Source: Austropuccinia psidii
Taxonomy: Eukaryota > Basidiomycota > Pucciniomycetes > Pucciniales > Sphaerophragmiaceae
Direction of reading: 5' to 3'
NCBI GenBank assembly: GCA_023105745.1
Contig: JALGQZ010000009.1
Location: 11,394,564-11,458,563, forward strand
Length of the DNA stretch: 64,000 nt
Below the pieces are notes generated by a model. The model saw only the letters and a list, made by a program, of their open reading frames with translations, was not told the origin of the DNA and did no database searches. Each line of letters starts with the position of its first letter. The first letter of the stretch is position 1. The position numbers and the translations under genes were made by a program. Shown here piece after piece: positions 38,511-49,881 of the stretch.

Positions 38511-39607
38511 ATAGAGCCTTCCAAAAAAGGGACTTGAAGTTTTTCTCATTTTGGGACATTTTAGCTGGGTAGAAATCTAGGTGTGGTGTTTCTTGGGATA
38601 TCAGGATTACCCATTACATAAATTTATTTTCCTGAAAAATAAGGTCCACACCATAAACTCAGGCTGTAATTCCCTTTGAATTGATTTAAAATTCTTACCA
38701 ACCAGGTTTTGAGTTGGTGTATGTGGGCCAAATTGAGATATTGATTATGGGCTATTATGAACTCATATATAGCTCATGGATCTATTTGAGTGGCTTATAT
38801 TGAATATAAATATTTAAAAAGACTGAGCCTTAGAAGTGCATATTGTTTTGTTAGTGGGGTATTTATGAATTAAGGGTAAATTATCTTCTGAGGTAAACGG
38901 GAAGTGTTAAGCCATAGTGTAGCTTTGAATTAGTATAAATGAGGGTTAATATTTGTAATAACTAATATAAGGAGATGCTATGACTGAACTTGGTGGGTGA
39001 GAATTTGTTACTTATTTATTATATAGATCCATTGAATATTGGTACATTTTGGTGATGGAGCCTTGAGGCAATATATAACCCTAGGTGAAATTTAATAAAT
39101 CATACTTTGTGGAAGTTATTTTTGACTTTAAAGCATAGGGATAAGCTTTGAAGTTAGTATATATTGTCAGATAGAGTCTATGTTGAAGCAGTAATTAGGC
39201 TATTTACAACTAGAACTATGACTTTGAAACATAGAAAATGGTTTAAAATAAGGATTTTAATTTAAGATGATGGCTTATAATATAATAAAAGGGTTCTACT
39301 ATTGAATAATAGTGGTGGTGAGCGCTATTGAGAACCCAGGGTGCAGTCTTACCAGTTGGATTACTATAATAAGAGCTACAATAAATAAAATTATAATTAT
39401 ACCTGATTATTACCCAAGAGTAAAACTGTTTTTGACAGTTTACTATGTAGGGTATTAAAGAGCAGGATGAGGAAACAATTCTGGCTGTGAAAAGCCTCCT
39501 TTTTATCCTGAAATGGGGTGGAAAAGGTGCTAGACCTTTCCACAGGGAGGAAGTAAAGCTTTTTTCACTCTCTGAGACAGGCTTGTGATTTGCAAAGACC
39601 TGTATAG
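38511..39607. other. No gene recognised; possibly upstream part of LTR-B copy B5
   Basis: A 132-codon minus-strand open frame at 39243-39641 has no recognisable motif and overlaps the palindrome below. Treated as chance. Confidence 0.45.
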
Positions 39608-39667
39608 CCTTTATTGGGCTCAGATGTGGTTTTGAAACCACATCTGGGCAGTTTTTACCAATAAAGG
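39608..39667. repeat. Nested perfect palindrome (hairpin in a hairpin)
   Basis: The outer arms CCTTTATTGG (39608-39617) and CCAATAAAGG (39658-39667) are exact inverse complements. Inside them CAGATGTGGTTT (39621-39632) and AAACCACATCTG (39635-39646) are exact inverse complements with a 2-base gap. The outer arm contains an ATTGG/CCAAT word. Confidence 0.85.
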
Positions 39668-39879
39668 GTGAAAACTTTCAGCTGGGGACCTCGCAGCCTG
39701 ATTCTGTCGTGTATGACGCATAGAATGCTGTACAGAAACTGTATGGGACCCCAGTATTGACTGAAATATGAGGTATTGAAGTTAACAAGCTTCTTTGTCC
39801 ATTTGACACCTCATATTCATTATTATGGGATATTATCCAATGGTAAGGCTGTATATGACAGCAGGTGGGAATCTGACCT

Positions 39880-40450
39880 TAAAACAGCCATAACTTTCTC
39901 AATTCTTGAGATATCAACCTCAGAATTGGTTCAGTGTGTAGGCCTGTATGTGCTCTACACAATGGTATCTGATTTGATATGGGTATCCTTCAATATGGCA
40001 AAGTTATCCCATGTACAAGATTTTTGTACATTTGCATGGTATAGGCAAAAAGCTGTATTGAGCTTATTTGCGCCATAACTTTTGTTCTAGCTGAGCTATG
40101 GGGAAATGGAAGACACCATCAGATAGCCCTGATTGTTCTCTTTCCAAAAAGACCCCACTTTAGGTATCTCACGCTAAAACTGAAAAAGTTAGATGAGAGG
40201 TGAATGTTTTGTTCACCCTTATTTGGCCTGAATTTGGCCATAACTCAAGTAATACTGGTTCTAGCTCAGTTTGGCTAGTACCATTGGATAGCCCTGGCTT
40301 AGAGCTTTATTTTGAATACCCATTTGATGGGGTTAAGCCTCTCCTTCTGGATTTTAGGTGAGAGGTGAAAGTTAAGGTTTATGCTCAGCAATAACTTTGA
40401 GCAGGAATAACTTTGTTATTCTTTGTCCTATGGTGATGGGACTTATATTT
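39880..40450 (+). repeat. Degenerate tandem repeats led by CCATAACT
   Basis: Three or four blocks, about 150-190 bp apart, begin GCCATAACTT (39887), GCCATAACTTTTGTTCTAGC (40073), GCCATAACTCAAG (40239) and a weaker CAATAACTTTG (40390). Blocks 2 and 3 also share TTCTAGCTNAG, GATAGCCCTG and GTGAGAGGTGAA-type words. Base composition is clearly less AT-rich than the surroundings. Function unknown; probably part of a repeat element's non-coding interior. Confidence 0.65.
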
Positions 40451-40724
40451 CCCGAAAGAGGTGAGTTTCCTCTTTCTTTTAATACTTTTTGATCTGATTT
40501 GGCTCAGCTCCATGTTTTGGTGGTATGTTGGCTATACCATTGGTTTATGGTATTTTGGCTGTCATGCTTGTGCTCTGGTTTTGAGTCACAGGCTGACATA
40601 TATTATGATTATTATTTGTATTCTATCTCTATATATCATTTTAGAAATCTTATTATTATCTATTAATAGTATTATTTCACCAAAGTGGACTTGAGACTTG
40701 CAGAAAAGGTATGAAATACCACAT

Positions 40725-42010
40725 TGGTCTGAATTTCTTTTGACAGTGTGGGATAAATGAGGGGGTACCTGGAAGGGAAAATTAAAAGAAAAAAGTTTTG
40801 CAGTTCCATTTAACCTGTAGCCCTTTCTCTGCTTATGTGTTAGAATACTTTAGGCTTCCCTTTGTAATAATGCTGAATTATCTTGACTTGAGCTCCACAC
40901 TCAATTCAATTTATTTGATGGTCACAGGGTCAGAAACGTCTATTGAACAGACTCTCATCAGAGTTTTATTGATCTGAAAAGATGTTCAAAGAAAAACTCA
41001 AAACAAAACAGTATAAAAAACTAGAAACCTGGGTGAATTTTACCAATGACAACTACTAATAACTTGGATATGTGATAAGCCAAAAATGAATACAATCTGA
41101 ACAAGCTCATATAGTAAATTCAAAAACAAGACTAATAATAATATATTTTTGAACTAAATTATCTTAGTATTTACAGATTTTTTCAATTGGAATAGCTTTA
41201 GGATAGAAATAATTGACATCAAATAGAATATTGAAAAGTTTGGGATAGCTATGGATAACTTGATAATGTTAATAAACTGAAATAATATGAGGTAAAAATT
41301 GCTGATGGAATATTCCTATCAACAATAAGATAAGTGATAAGCTTTGATAATACTAATAATAACTTTTCCTTTTCAAAGGTTTTTTCAACTAATTTAAATA
41401 TGATAATAATATTATTTCTTTAAGATGGAGTTAATTAGAATATAATTCAGACCACTGTTAAGTAATGCTATGTATAAAAAATACCCAAGAATTAGGATAA
41501 TACTTTATTGATCATGGTATTTCCCTCAGAAAAAATTTAAAGGGATTTTTTTGGTTTGGGATCCACTTTTTGGAGCTTATAAGACTATTTCACTAATGAT
41601 AATATTTTAATAGATTTACAATATAATGTAGACCACTGTTAAACACTATTATTTGTAAGAAATACTAAATTGAGGATAATACTTCCTGGATTAGGGGATG
41701 ACCCTCACATAGAATATTAACAGATTTATTCTTTTGGTTGAGCTTCCCTTTTGAAGCTTATGAGACTCTTTTTCAATCATAATAGCTTAGTAAATTCATG
41801 ATATAATGTAGACAACTCTCAAATACTATTATCTATGAAATAATGGAAACTAGGATAATAATTTGTTAATGAGGGGAGGTCCTTCAGACAGAAAATTGAG
41901 AAATTGAATTTTTTGGTTGAACTCCCCTTTTTGAGCTGTGGAAAAAAGTTAAAATGGGGAGAGAGGTCCTAAATATATAATTTTTGGGCCCTGCATAGGA
42001 GAGTTAAAAA
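40725..42010 (-). repeat. LTR-B copy B2, degenerate, reverse (supported part)
   Basis: On the minus strand the end carries TTTATCCCACA (near 40750), and upstream TTTTCCCTTCCAGGTACC matches copies B1 and B3. The TATA word AAATTATATATTTAGGACC lies at 41984-41966 (minus strand), followed by a C/T-rich run as in copy B3. B2 and B5 share orientation and bracket 39.6-40.7 kb; whether they are a pair from one element is unproven. Confidence 0.6.
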
Positions 42011-43296
42011 AAGGGGACTTCAACTTCAGGTCTCGGATTTGAGTTTTTATCAGGTGACCTGTATTATTAAATATGATTTGGTGGCTCTGGATCATGTGAC
42101 CTGTATTCTAATTGAGTTCTTGATTTTGTGGGTAAAATTTGGTATGTTTCCATGGTGATTGGTTAAATTCATTGTGAGGTGATCTTGATGCAATTGAGCT
42201 GTTGGATCCCTTATCTCCTTATTATTACTGAGAAGTTCAGATTATGACTAATCAGTTTTATTGATTACTCAGAAAGACTAAGTTCATTACTAATAACTTT
42301 TCATCTCCTTCATGCTTATGTAAAATTTATTCTGAATATGCATATAACTTCTCTCTTGCCAATAATTTTATTTTGAAGAATTCAGTTAGATTAATTCAAT
42401 ATCCTTTTATAAATATCAACATGGTGTCTTCATATAATATAGCTATTATGCTTCTATTACTTATGAAAAGACTCTTCAGTATCAAAGTAAGATATCCCAA
42501 TCAACTAAACAAATCCTTCCACAAAAAATACTAAGGTTTTCTTTGACAGAAAAGGGTCATACATACCCCATGCAAAATTTCTAATGTCATCTGATCAGTT
42601 TATATTTATATCTTGAACTATATCTAATGATGTATTTCTATTATTTTTTCCTTTTTGTTTTAAGCTATTAAGCCTCAGTTAGGTTAACTCATAACTAAGA
42701 TTCATTGAATCTATATAAACTAACATTGACTTATAATCTGACCCCTTTGAAAGTATAAGTCTATCATAAAACCTTATACCTCAGACACTTTTTGATATAG
42801 TAATATTTGACTACCCACCTGAAATGGTAAAGAAAATGAAAATGAAATCAAATAAAAAGAAATGGAAAATGGGTGATTATTTTGGGTAAACCAACACTTC
42901 ACAGTTTTTAGTTTTGGATGGTACAGTGGGGTTTCAAATTATAAATAGAGGTTTGATTTATCCACCTATAGATTATTTAAGCTTAGAATTAGAGTTTATT
43001 TATAGCTTCATAACCTCAGGCTAAAGAAAAATGGCTCCTTAACTTAAATCAACAGTTCCTCCAAGCCAAACAAAGATGGAATTTATGGTATAGGGATACC
43101 ACAAAAGAAGACTAAATCACCTGCAAAGGGATGTTGAGAATTGAATTTTACAAGTCTAGCTCTCAATTTAATCTTGGCTGGAATATAAAAAATCATCCAG
43201 AAAGTGTGCTTATCATATTTGACTTATGAAATTGTTACTCTGAGATCATACAGAGTACAATAATCCTAGTTGTGTGGCTTGATCTTTTGCAACAAG

Positions 43297-43350
43297 CCAG
43301 CTTTAAGCTGAAAGGTTTTCAACAACCTTTGAAAACTGCTACAAAGCTGG
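43297..43350. repeat. Nested inverted repeat
   Basis: CCAGCTTT (43297-43304) pairs with AAAGCTGG (43343-43350). Inside, AAAGGTT-TTCAAC-AACCTTT forms a second stem. Confidence 0.65.
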
Positions 43351-44481
43351 TTTACAATAAAAAAGGAGATTTTCAAAATAAGAAAACAAGACTTTATTAC
43401 TGAAATATTTAATTTCAAACCTTTTCAAAACTAACCTTCAAGACCTTATTATTGTCAAAACTAATTTTATTCATTATTATTGTATTAGTAAATTATTATG
43501 CATATTGATAAATTCCTTTTGGCTTTGGAGCCTCAAACTGGAAGAAATTAAACCATCGTTGACTTATTAACACTAAAAATAGGTAAAAGCCTTTGAACGT
43601 ACCATAATTTAGATAAGTCAATAATAATTGACAAATTCTCACTAGAAGTATTCAAGAGGATCCCAAATTAATGTGATTTTGATAACTTAAACCATGAAAA
43701 TTGAGGTATCTAGGAAACCCCCAAGAAAGAAAAAATATAATGATAAGTATGATGATAAAAAATCTATTTCAAAGCTGATTATATGAAATAAGCAGACTTA
43801 TCATATGAAATAAGAAGAGTGATATCTATTTGTAGTTTTCTTTCAAAAAAAATAGTTCAGAAAACATAATATCATTAAGGAAAGAAACAATGACTCAATA
43901 ATTAATAAGAATATAAATATGAACCAAAGAAATGATTATATATTTTCTTCACATTGCATTTCTTAAATGAACAGATTTAAAAATTGAAGAAGGTGTTCAT
44001 TCTTCTATTTTCCTCAAAAAAAAAATTCTAGAAAATGGAATAATTGGAAAAAAAATCTTAATGAAGGTAAGTACTTCACAAGAAGATGATTCTGTATTCC
44101 TATACTTCTTCAGAAATACTATAAGACGAAGTATTTCTGTCTTTTAGAAATGGAACATAGAAAATGTGAAAGAACAAATAGCTTTATATAGAAGAGTGGC
44201 TTCTCTCTATGAAGTTGTTAAGAAAACTGAAATAGTTTTTCAAGCTTTAATATAGTGGTAAAGTCAAAAATTCATACTATATTACAGCTGCATACAAATG
44301 AGAGAGGAATTAAAAGCACTTGTCAATTATTCTAGGACCTGAATATTATGAAAATAAAATTATATCAAACCAATTTAGAAAACTGGAAAATAAATGAATA
44401 ATGAAGATTTTTTAGTGTTTAATTGGCTTATAATAAACAGGAATAAGAATTATGATGAAAACTATGGATCAAGACTAACTC

Positions 44482-44580
44482 AGAGCAAGGTCAAAGCTCA
44501 TGCTGAAGTGGGTAAGAGCTCTTTTCCAAATTGAGCACCTTCTATCAGGTGTATCCAAATTTGTTATGGTGAATGAGATT
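44482..44580 (+). repeat. Dispersed repeat, copy 2 (partner at 8.33 kb)
   Basis: Same order of words as 8330-8430: AAAGCTCATGCTGAAGTGGG, TTTTCCAAATTGAGCACC, ATCAGGTGTATCCAAATTTG, TGGTGAATGAG. Confidence 0.55.
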
Positions 44581-45732
44581 CAAATTTGGAATATTTAATA
44601 GAGAAATGAATAGAGATTTACCCTTATTAAATTTGAAGGCTTATTTTTAGATGATAGTAGCATTGATAATGCTGAAAGGATTAAAAAGGAAGTAATTGAA
44701 TGAGGCCTTTTGAATTGTGAGTCTTAAAATACCTTGGAAAGAATGCAAGGAAGAAAAATAGGTCATTTTTGAAAATATTTTCACACCATAACTCTCATAA
44801 AGAAATTTGTTGAAGCAGAGAAAATTCATTTCAAATTGAGGATAACAACCTTTTTTCAAGCAGAAAAACTCAGAGATAGCTTCACAATATCATAATACAA
44901 AGCTGAAAATAATGAGTAAAAAATATGAGCCTTATATCCCAAAGTGGGACTTATAGAAATTTTGAGAAGTATTCATACTCTTATTTAAGTATCAGTTTCA
45001 ACCTTACCAGGAAAAGAAATAAAAAATAGAAGTAAATAGAATTCAATATATCCATTAGTTGTTAAGATGAATAGAAAGTTAAAAATAAGTTATTTCTACA
45101 GAAACAGTTACAATTCCGGACTAAAAAAGAAAACCATTCTGTCTCAGTTAACAAGGAGGATCTGATCACCTCTGGATTGGTCATGTAGCTGATTAAAGTG
45201 CCATTGAAGGCAATTTCAAAATTAGTGTTTTGTGCAAGTTTTAAGAAGAATGAAAAGACAAAACAAAAAAGGAATAATAAAATATTTCTGGAAGAAGAAA
45301 GACAATATTTTTTAAAAAGAATTATTTTCAACCTAACCCATAAGCTTGACATAAAAATGGACAGAAATTGCACAGAAGCTGACTAATCCTTTCAAATACA
45401 AACCACAAATTATTCAAGACCTATCATAAAATCAAATCAATTCCTGGTACATACCTATAATAACAAATTGCTGTGATATACTAATCTCATTGGTAAGACT
45501 TCACATCAAAAGTCCATTAAAAGAATAACACCATCTGATTGGTCAGAATTTAAATTAATTTCAGGTGCATACCTATAATTACCAATTGTTGTGACAACTA
45601 AATCTCATTGGTCATAATTTGGAGCCTGTGTCACATTGATAAACCAAAACTACATGTCTCACCACCTAAAACCTCTCAACTATGATTTTTTCTGAGTACC
45701 CTGTTTTGAAAATCTCTATGGAGGACCAAAAG

Positions 45733-45740
45733 GTATAATC
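45733..45740 (+). promoter_or_regulatory. TATA-type core promoter in LTR-B copy B4
   Basis: GTATAATC followed by AGGGGTCCTCTCTCCCTCA, aligning with TATAAATAGAGG and CTTCTCTCCCTCA of copy B3 (minus strand). Confidence 0.55.
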
Positions 45741-45840
45741 AGGGGTCCTCTCTCCCTCATTTTCCCAATAATCATGGAACAAGCTACCACTATCCAGGAT
45801 CAAAACCATCCCTGGGCTAGCAGGATATCTAGAGTAGTAG

Positions 45841-46110
45841 TAGTATAAACTTAGTAAAAAGCTCAGTAGCCTTTCTCAGTAGCTTAGTATTGCTAAATAA
45901 TAGTAGTATAAGCATAGTGAAAAGCTCAGTAGCCTTTCTCAGTAGCTTAGTATTGTTTAAGAATAGTGGTATACCCACAATGAAAAGCTCAATGGCATTT
46001 CTCAGTAGCTTAGTATTGCTGAAGAATCATAGTATAGCCATAGTGAAAGCTCAGTAGCTTGGTATTATTGAAAAATAGTAGTATAGCAATAGTTAAAGCT
46101 TAGTATTATT
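45841..46110 (+). repeat. Tandem repeats, about 63-bp unit, inside LTR-B copy B4
   Basis: GCTCAGTAGC or a close variant recurs at 45861, 45924, 45987 and 46049 (spacing 63, 63, 62), each followed by TTTCTCAGTAGCTTAGTATT or a shortened form. An inverted counterpart lies in copy B3 at 48757-48975. Confidence 0.85.
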
Positions 46111-46549
46111 AAAAAAAGAAGGAGTGATATAAACTCAGTATTCAAAAATTATTAAAAAAAATCAAATTCAGCTATTTTATGATTAGTATTACTATTAAGA
46201 AAATCATTCTAATGAACATACAGCCATAAAAAAATATATATCTTTAATTACAGAAAGCTTTAGTCTTTATTTTATCAAAAATTTAGTTTTACATAAGGGT
46301 TTTTACTGTAGTGGTATTGATAGATCTGATTTAGGGACTTCTGATAAGTCTCCTCCATCCGTTAAAGCCACAAATCTTACTTTTGTGATTATTTGTAGGC
46401 TTACTAGTCAGTATTATTTAGAGGGGCATCTAATACAAATTAGCACCCATGGTCATTGGAAAATTCTGAAATTCAAAACAGACTTACCAGTAATTTCCAA
46501 CTCAAGATACTTCCTTATCTCATCCCACAGCAGCTGCCTCTGCCCAGTA

Positions 46550-48330
46550 TAATAGCCTTCTGTTAATTACTAAAATCCTCCCCCTTTTCTGTTGTTGATC
46601 AGGGCTATTGGTCTGTAGGAATTTGGTTTGTATTAATAATCTTTTTCTGCTTTCCTGATTATAGTTGTTAAAGATTCCCTTAATTCTGGTGGGAATATTC
46701 CTATTTCATGGCATTTGCTGAACACATCTTCTAGATAGGGGGTTATTATATTTTCTGCTGCTTTCAAAATTTCATTTGGGATGTTTTCTGGGCCTTCTGC
46801 CTTCTTATTTGGTATTTTTTATGGCCTTGATTATTTCTTGTCCTGATATTGTTGGGAATGTTGTCAATCTGCAGGGCTTTTGTGGTAATTGAGATACGGT
46901 ATCAGTCCCACTTGTATTCTCTGTTGTGGAAATACCTGAAACTAGTATCCTTCCAATTTCATTGGCATCTGTTTTTCCCCATTCAGAAGTTTTAGTGGTG
47001 CTCTTGCACTAAAGTACCTCTCCTTGGTGAGCCTGTAAGCTTGATATGCATTGTATGGGCCTTTTCTGCTACAAATTCAATTGAGTTAGTGTATTTCAGG
47101 TCTATTACTTTGCTTTCGAAGATTTATTGATCTTGGTAGTATAGTTGTTTTTTCTCTTGGGACTGGTGTTTGAGAATTTCCCTCCTTTCTTTGTTTCTTT
47201 CCATCACTAATGGTTGAAGGATGGTCATGTTCCACAATGGTTTGCTTCAATGTTTTTTTGGTTTAATCAAACTACCTTTATTTTTGTATGTTTCTTTCAT
47301 TTCTTCCATTAGGGTTTTTTATTTTGGGTGCTGAGGTTCTTGGCCTGGTGTGCTTATTTAAAATCCTAATTTGAAGGTTTTTTTCAGTTTCTCTTGGTCT
47401 ATTTTACTTGGGTTGACTACCCATTTTAGTTCTGGAAGATGTTGGGTATTGCTTTCTGTGTTATAAGTTGTGATTATGGGGTGGTGTCTGAATGATTTAT
47501 TGTTTATTTTCACCTTTGTGTTTAGTATAATTTCTTCTTTTCTTCTTGATTTGCCCACATAAACTCTATTGTGGTTGCTCTTCCCCTTGGTCCTAGGAGC
47601 ATGGGTACTCCTTTTGGGGAAATGATCTGGAATTCCTTGGTGGAACATAATCTGATAACTTCCTTTTCTTCCTGGTGGGTTCAAATGTTGGTGGTGAAGG
47701 TTTGAGTCTAATGCTAGAAAGGTGGGGATGTCCCTGTAGTATTGAGTGTCCAGCCACTGCTTCCAGGTTTCTAGCCCTGGGAATTTTTTTGGGGGATTGT
47801 ATAGTGATGTTATTTTGATTGGGTGAGGTGTTTCCATTGGGTTGAGATTCAGGATTTCTGTGGTTAATAGTGGATTGTTTGTAGGATTATGTGCAATTTG
47901 ATGAAATGGTAGTTTTTTTATTCACATATATGCAAGCTCTTGGTCTGTTCTCTTTGGTGTTGGTGTTGGGAATAGGGGATAGTAGGTGCCAGTCTGGGTG
48001 CTTTGGGGGCTGATGGCTGTGAGTGTAGGTCCATGGTTCCTGTAAGAGAAGGGCCATTCCAGTTAGTTCTGAATTTGACATGCTAAAAATTGTGTCTCTT
48101 TTATTGTGGCAGTTGGTTTGTAATAATGATACTTGGTTTGGTGAGCTTTGATCTGTCTCTTGCTAATAGATCTCCTTGTTGTAGTTGGGCAGTGGGGAAT
48201 TACTCATTGGTGTTTTTTGATTTGTCCATTAATCTCTTTTCTTCTTCTTTTTTTTATTGGGCACTTGTTTCTCATGCATGAGTGTTGGAGGTCTTTGGCA
48301 TATAAGTCAGCTGTTGGGTTTTTATGAGGG
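46550..48330 (-). pseudogene. LINE (non-LTR) retrotransposon ORF2 pseudogene: endonuclease and RT parts
   Basis: Read on the minus strand. The N-terminal part (48081-47887) has MALLLQEPWTYTHSHQP and RPRACIYVNKK, typical of the start of the apurinic-type endonuclease domain in fungal LINEs. It continues (47837-47358) with SLYNPPK, LDSNLHHQHLNPPGR (the family Asp/Asn/His box, DxNxHH) and a later segment with TKVKINN. After a damaged linker, 46830-46570 gives GPENIPNEILKAA, GIFPPELRES and YKPNSYRPIALINN, the RT N-terminal motifs of LINEs. Then it stops at the junction with LTR-B copy B4. Stops and frameshifts are frequent. The family copies RNA into the target site in the nucleus. The RT catalytic palm is missing here, cut off at about 46.55 kb. 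Confidence 0.85.
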
Positions 48331-48756
48331 TGTTGTGGGAACTCCTTTTGGTGTGGGACAAAATAGGGAAGTACCTTGAGGGGAAAATTATTGGTAAGTC
48401 TGTTTTGAACTTCAAAGTCGTCCAATAACCATGGGTGCTAAGGTGTATTAGCTGCCTGTCTAAACTATACTTAATAGTCAGCCCTACAGAGATTTTCAAA
48501 AATAAAAAATAATCTGTGGTTTAAGCAGATAAAGAAGACTTATCTGTAGTCTCTAAATTAGACTTATAAATAAATATAAAGCCAAACCTCCAATTCAACA
48601 CTATAATAAAATGAAGAATAACATTTGATTTGATTTTGGTAAGACTAATAGTTTTTTTTGAATATTAATACTAATAATAATACTATGGGATTTGTTACTA
48701 AGAGTGAATTTTAAATAATATTATGTTTATAGCACTACTTATTTCTTTTAATGATA

Positions 48757-48975
48757 CTAAGCTACTGAGAAAGGCTACTGAGATTTTCACTACAGTAATA
48801 CTAGAAAGGCTACTAAGATTTTCACTACAGTAATAATACTATTTGTCACTAGTACTAAGCTACTGAGAAAGGCTTACTGAGATTTCCAATACAGTAATAC
48901 TACTATTATTCACTGATACTAAGCTACTGAGCAGGGCTACTGAGCTTTTCATGACTAATGCACTACTACTACTCT
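48757..48975 (-). repeat. Tandem repeats inside LTR-B copy B3
   Basis: Three to four units with ACTAAGCTACTGAGAAAGGC and TACTGAGATTTTCACTACAG, the reverse complement of the repeat block in copy B4. Confidence 0.8.
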
Positions 48976-49053
48976 ACATATCCTACTAGCTCAGGGATTG
49001 TTGTGGTCCTCAATAATGGGAACTTTCCCATTATTTTATCTGGAAAATGAGGG

Positions 49054-49068
49054 AGAGAAGACCTCTAT
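49054..49068 (-). promoter_or_regulatory. TATA-type core promoter in LTR-B copy B3
   Basis: Minus strand GGTATAAATAGAGGTC followed by a C/T-rich tract, TTCTCTCCCTCA. Likely start region for Gypsy-B transcripts when intact. Confidence 0.6.
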
Positions 49069-49540
49069 TTATACCTTTTGTGCTTCAATAGAGCTTCTCA
49101 GAACAGGAGATTTAGAACACTAATAGTTGAGATTTTTTAGCTGGTGAGATGTGTAGCTTTGGTGTGGCAATGCGTTTTCCAAGAGAATTTTGCTGGCGGT
49201 GTTTTTTCTTATCAAAATCATGTGATTTAATTGAGATAATTTGGCTGGTGAGATGTTTTTGTCCCAAGAAAGTGGAGAAAATACACCTTCTGACAATTGG
49301 AATTCCTTCTAGTCATATGATATGCTTGAGATAATTTAGCTGGTGATATTTTCCTTGGAAGTGGAGAAAGTGGGGAAAATACAGTTTTTTGTTCTTGAGT
49401 GCACTGCCATTATATTGGAAAAAGGTGGGGAAATTGGTATTCCATTTTTTAATTGAAATTTTTCTGGTTGAAATAGTAATCTTCTTGATTATTCCCTAGG
49501 ACCTCTGTACAGTTTTATTTACCTAGTTCTGCAGTTCTGA

Positions 49541-49770
49541 AATTTGATTTCCATATCTGGATTTATTCGCTAATTCCTATTTTCATCTTCAGAGTTATTC
49601 ACTAATTACTATTTCCATCTCCAGTGTTATTCTATAATTCCTATTTCCATCTCCAGCATTAGTCCCTAATTCCTATGTCAATTTCCAGAGCAATTCTGCC
49701 ATTTTCTTTTCTTCTTGGGAGTCATTCCTAATTCTTATTTCCATATACAGAGCTATTCCCTAATTCCTAT
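49541..49770. repeat. Minisatellite, 32-bp unit, in LTR-B copy B3
   Basis: The word TTATTC-CTAATTCCTATTTC recurs at 49563, 49595 and 49627 (spacing 32) with later variants at 49657 and about 49730-49770. Each unit ends in CATCTCCAG or a variant. Confidence 0.8.
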
Positions 49771-49881
49771 TGTCTGAAATTATTCCACATTTTCATTTTC
49801 TTGCCCCTGAATTATTCCACAAATTTTTTATTATTATATTTGGCAAGCTTGAAACTGGTATAATTGGTAAGGAATAACACA

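Larger units (their letters stand above)
42011..45430. other. No gene recognised; isolated TATA word, hairpin and dispersed repeat
   Basis: Contains ATTATAAATAGAGGTTT (near 42938, plus strand), which matches the LTR core-promoter word and suggests another LTR remnant; a nested inverted repeat at 43297-43350; and the second copy of the 8.3-kb dispersed repeat. Frames are otherwise closed. Confidence 0.5.
45430..46540 (+). repeat. LTR-B copy B4, forward (supported part)
   Basis: Inverted relative to copy B3: 45660-46540 matches the reverse complement of 48340-49130, including GAGGGAGAGAG-type sequence, the AGTAGCTTAGTAT tandem block and the near-end run TTAGCACCCATGG / TTCAAAACAGACTTACC. Upstream are two diverged copies of a block with GCATACCTATAAT, TTGTTGTGA and TCTCATTGGT (from 45450 and from 45550), giving several ATTGG (inverted CCAAT) boxes ahead of the TATA word at 45733. 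The LTR end lies near CATCCCACA (about 46522-46540), where LINE sequence begins. The left limit is not determined. Confidence 0.7.
48331..49881 (-). repeat. LTR-B copy B3, 3' LTR of Gypsy-B, reverse orientation
   Basis: On the minus strand the coding end of Gypsy-B (49998) is followed by a purine tract, AATGGAGAGGGGA (49894-49882), and then TGTGTTATTCC (from 49881), a good polypurine tract and LTR start. TATAAATAGAGG is near 49066-49055. The 3' end is near TTCCCACAACA (about 48331), with the conserved CCCACA word at 48352. Length about 1.55 kb. The left neighbour is LINE sequence, so the insertion sits in or against the LINE. Confidence 0.75.

Noticed and set aside
39243..39641. 132-codon minus-strand open frame
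   Set aside because: No motif, overlaps a palindrome and LTR debris; length within chance for the region.
45841..46110. Repeat array considered as CRISPR
   Set aside because: Units are head-to-tail tandem copies without unique spacers, in a eukaryotic LTR.
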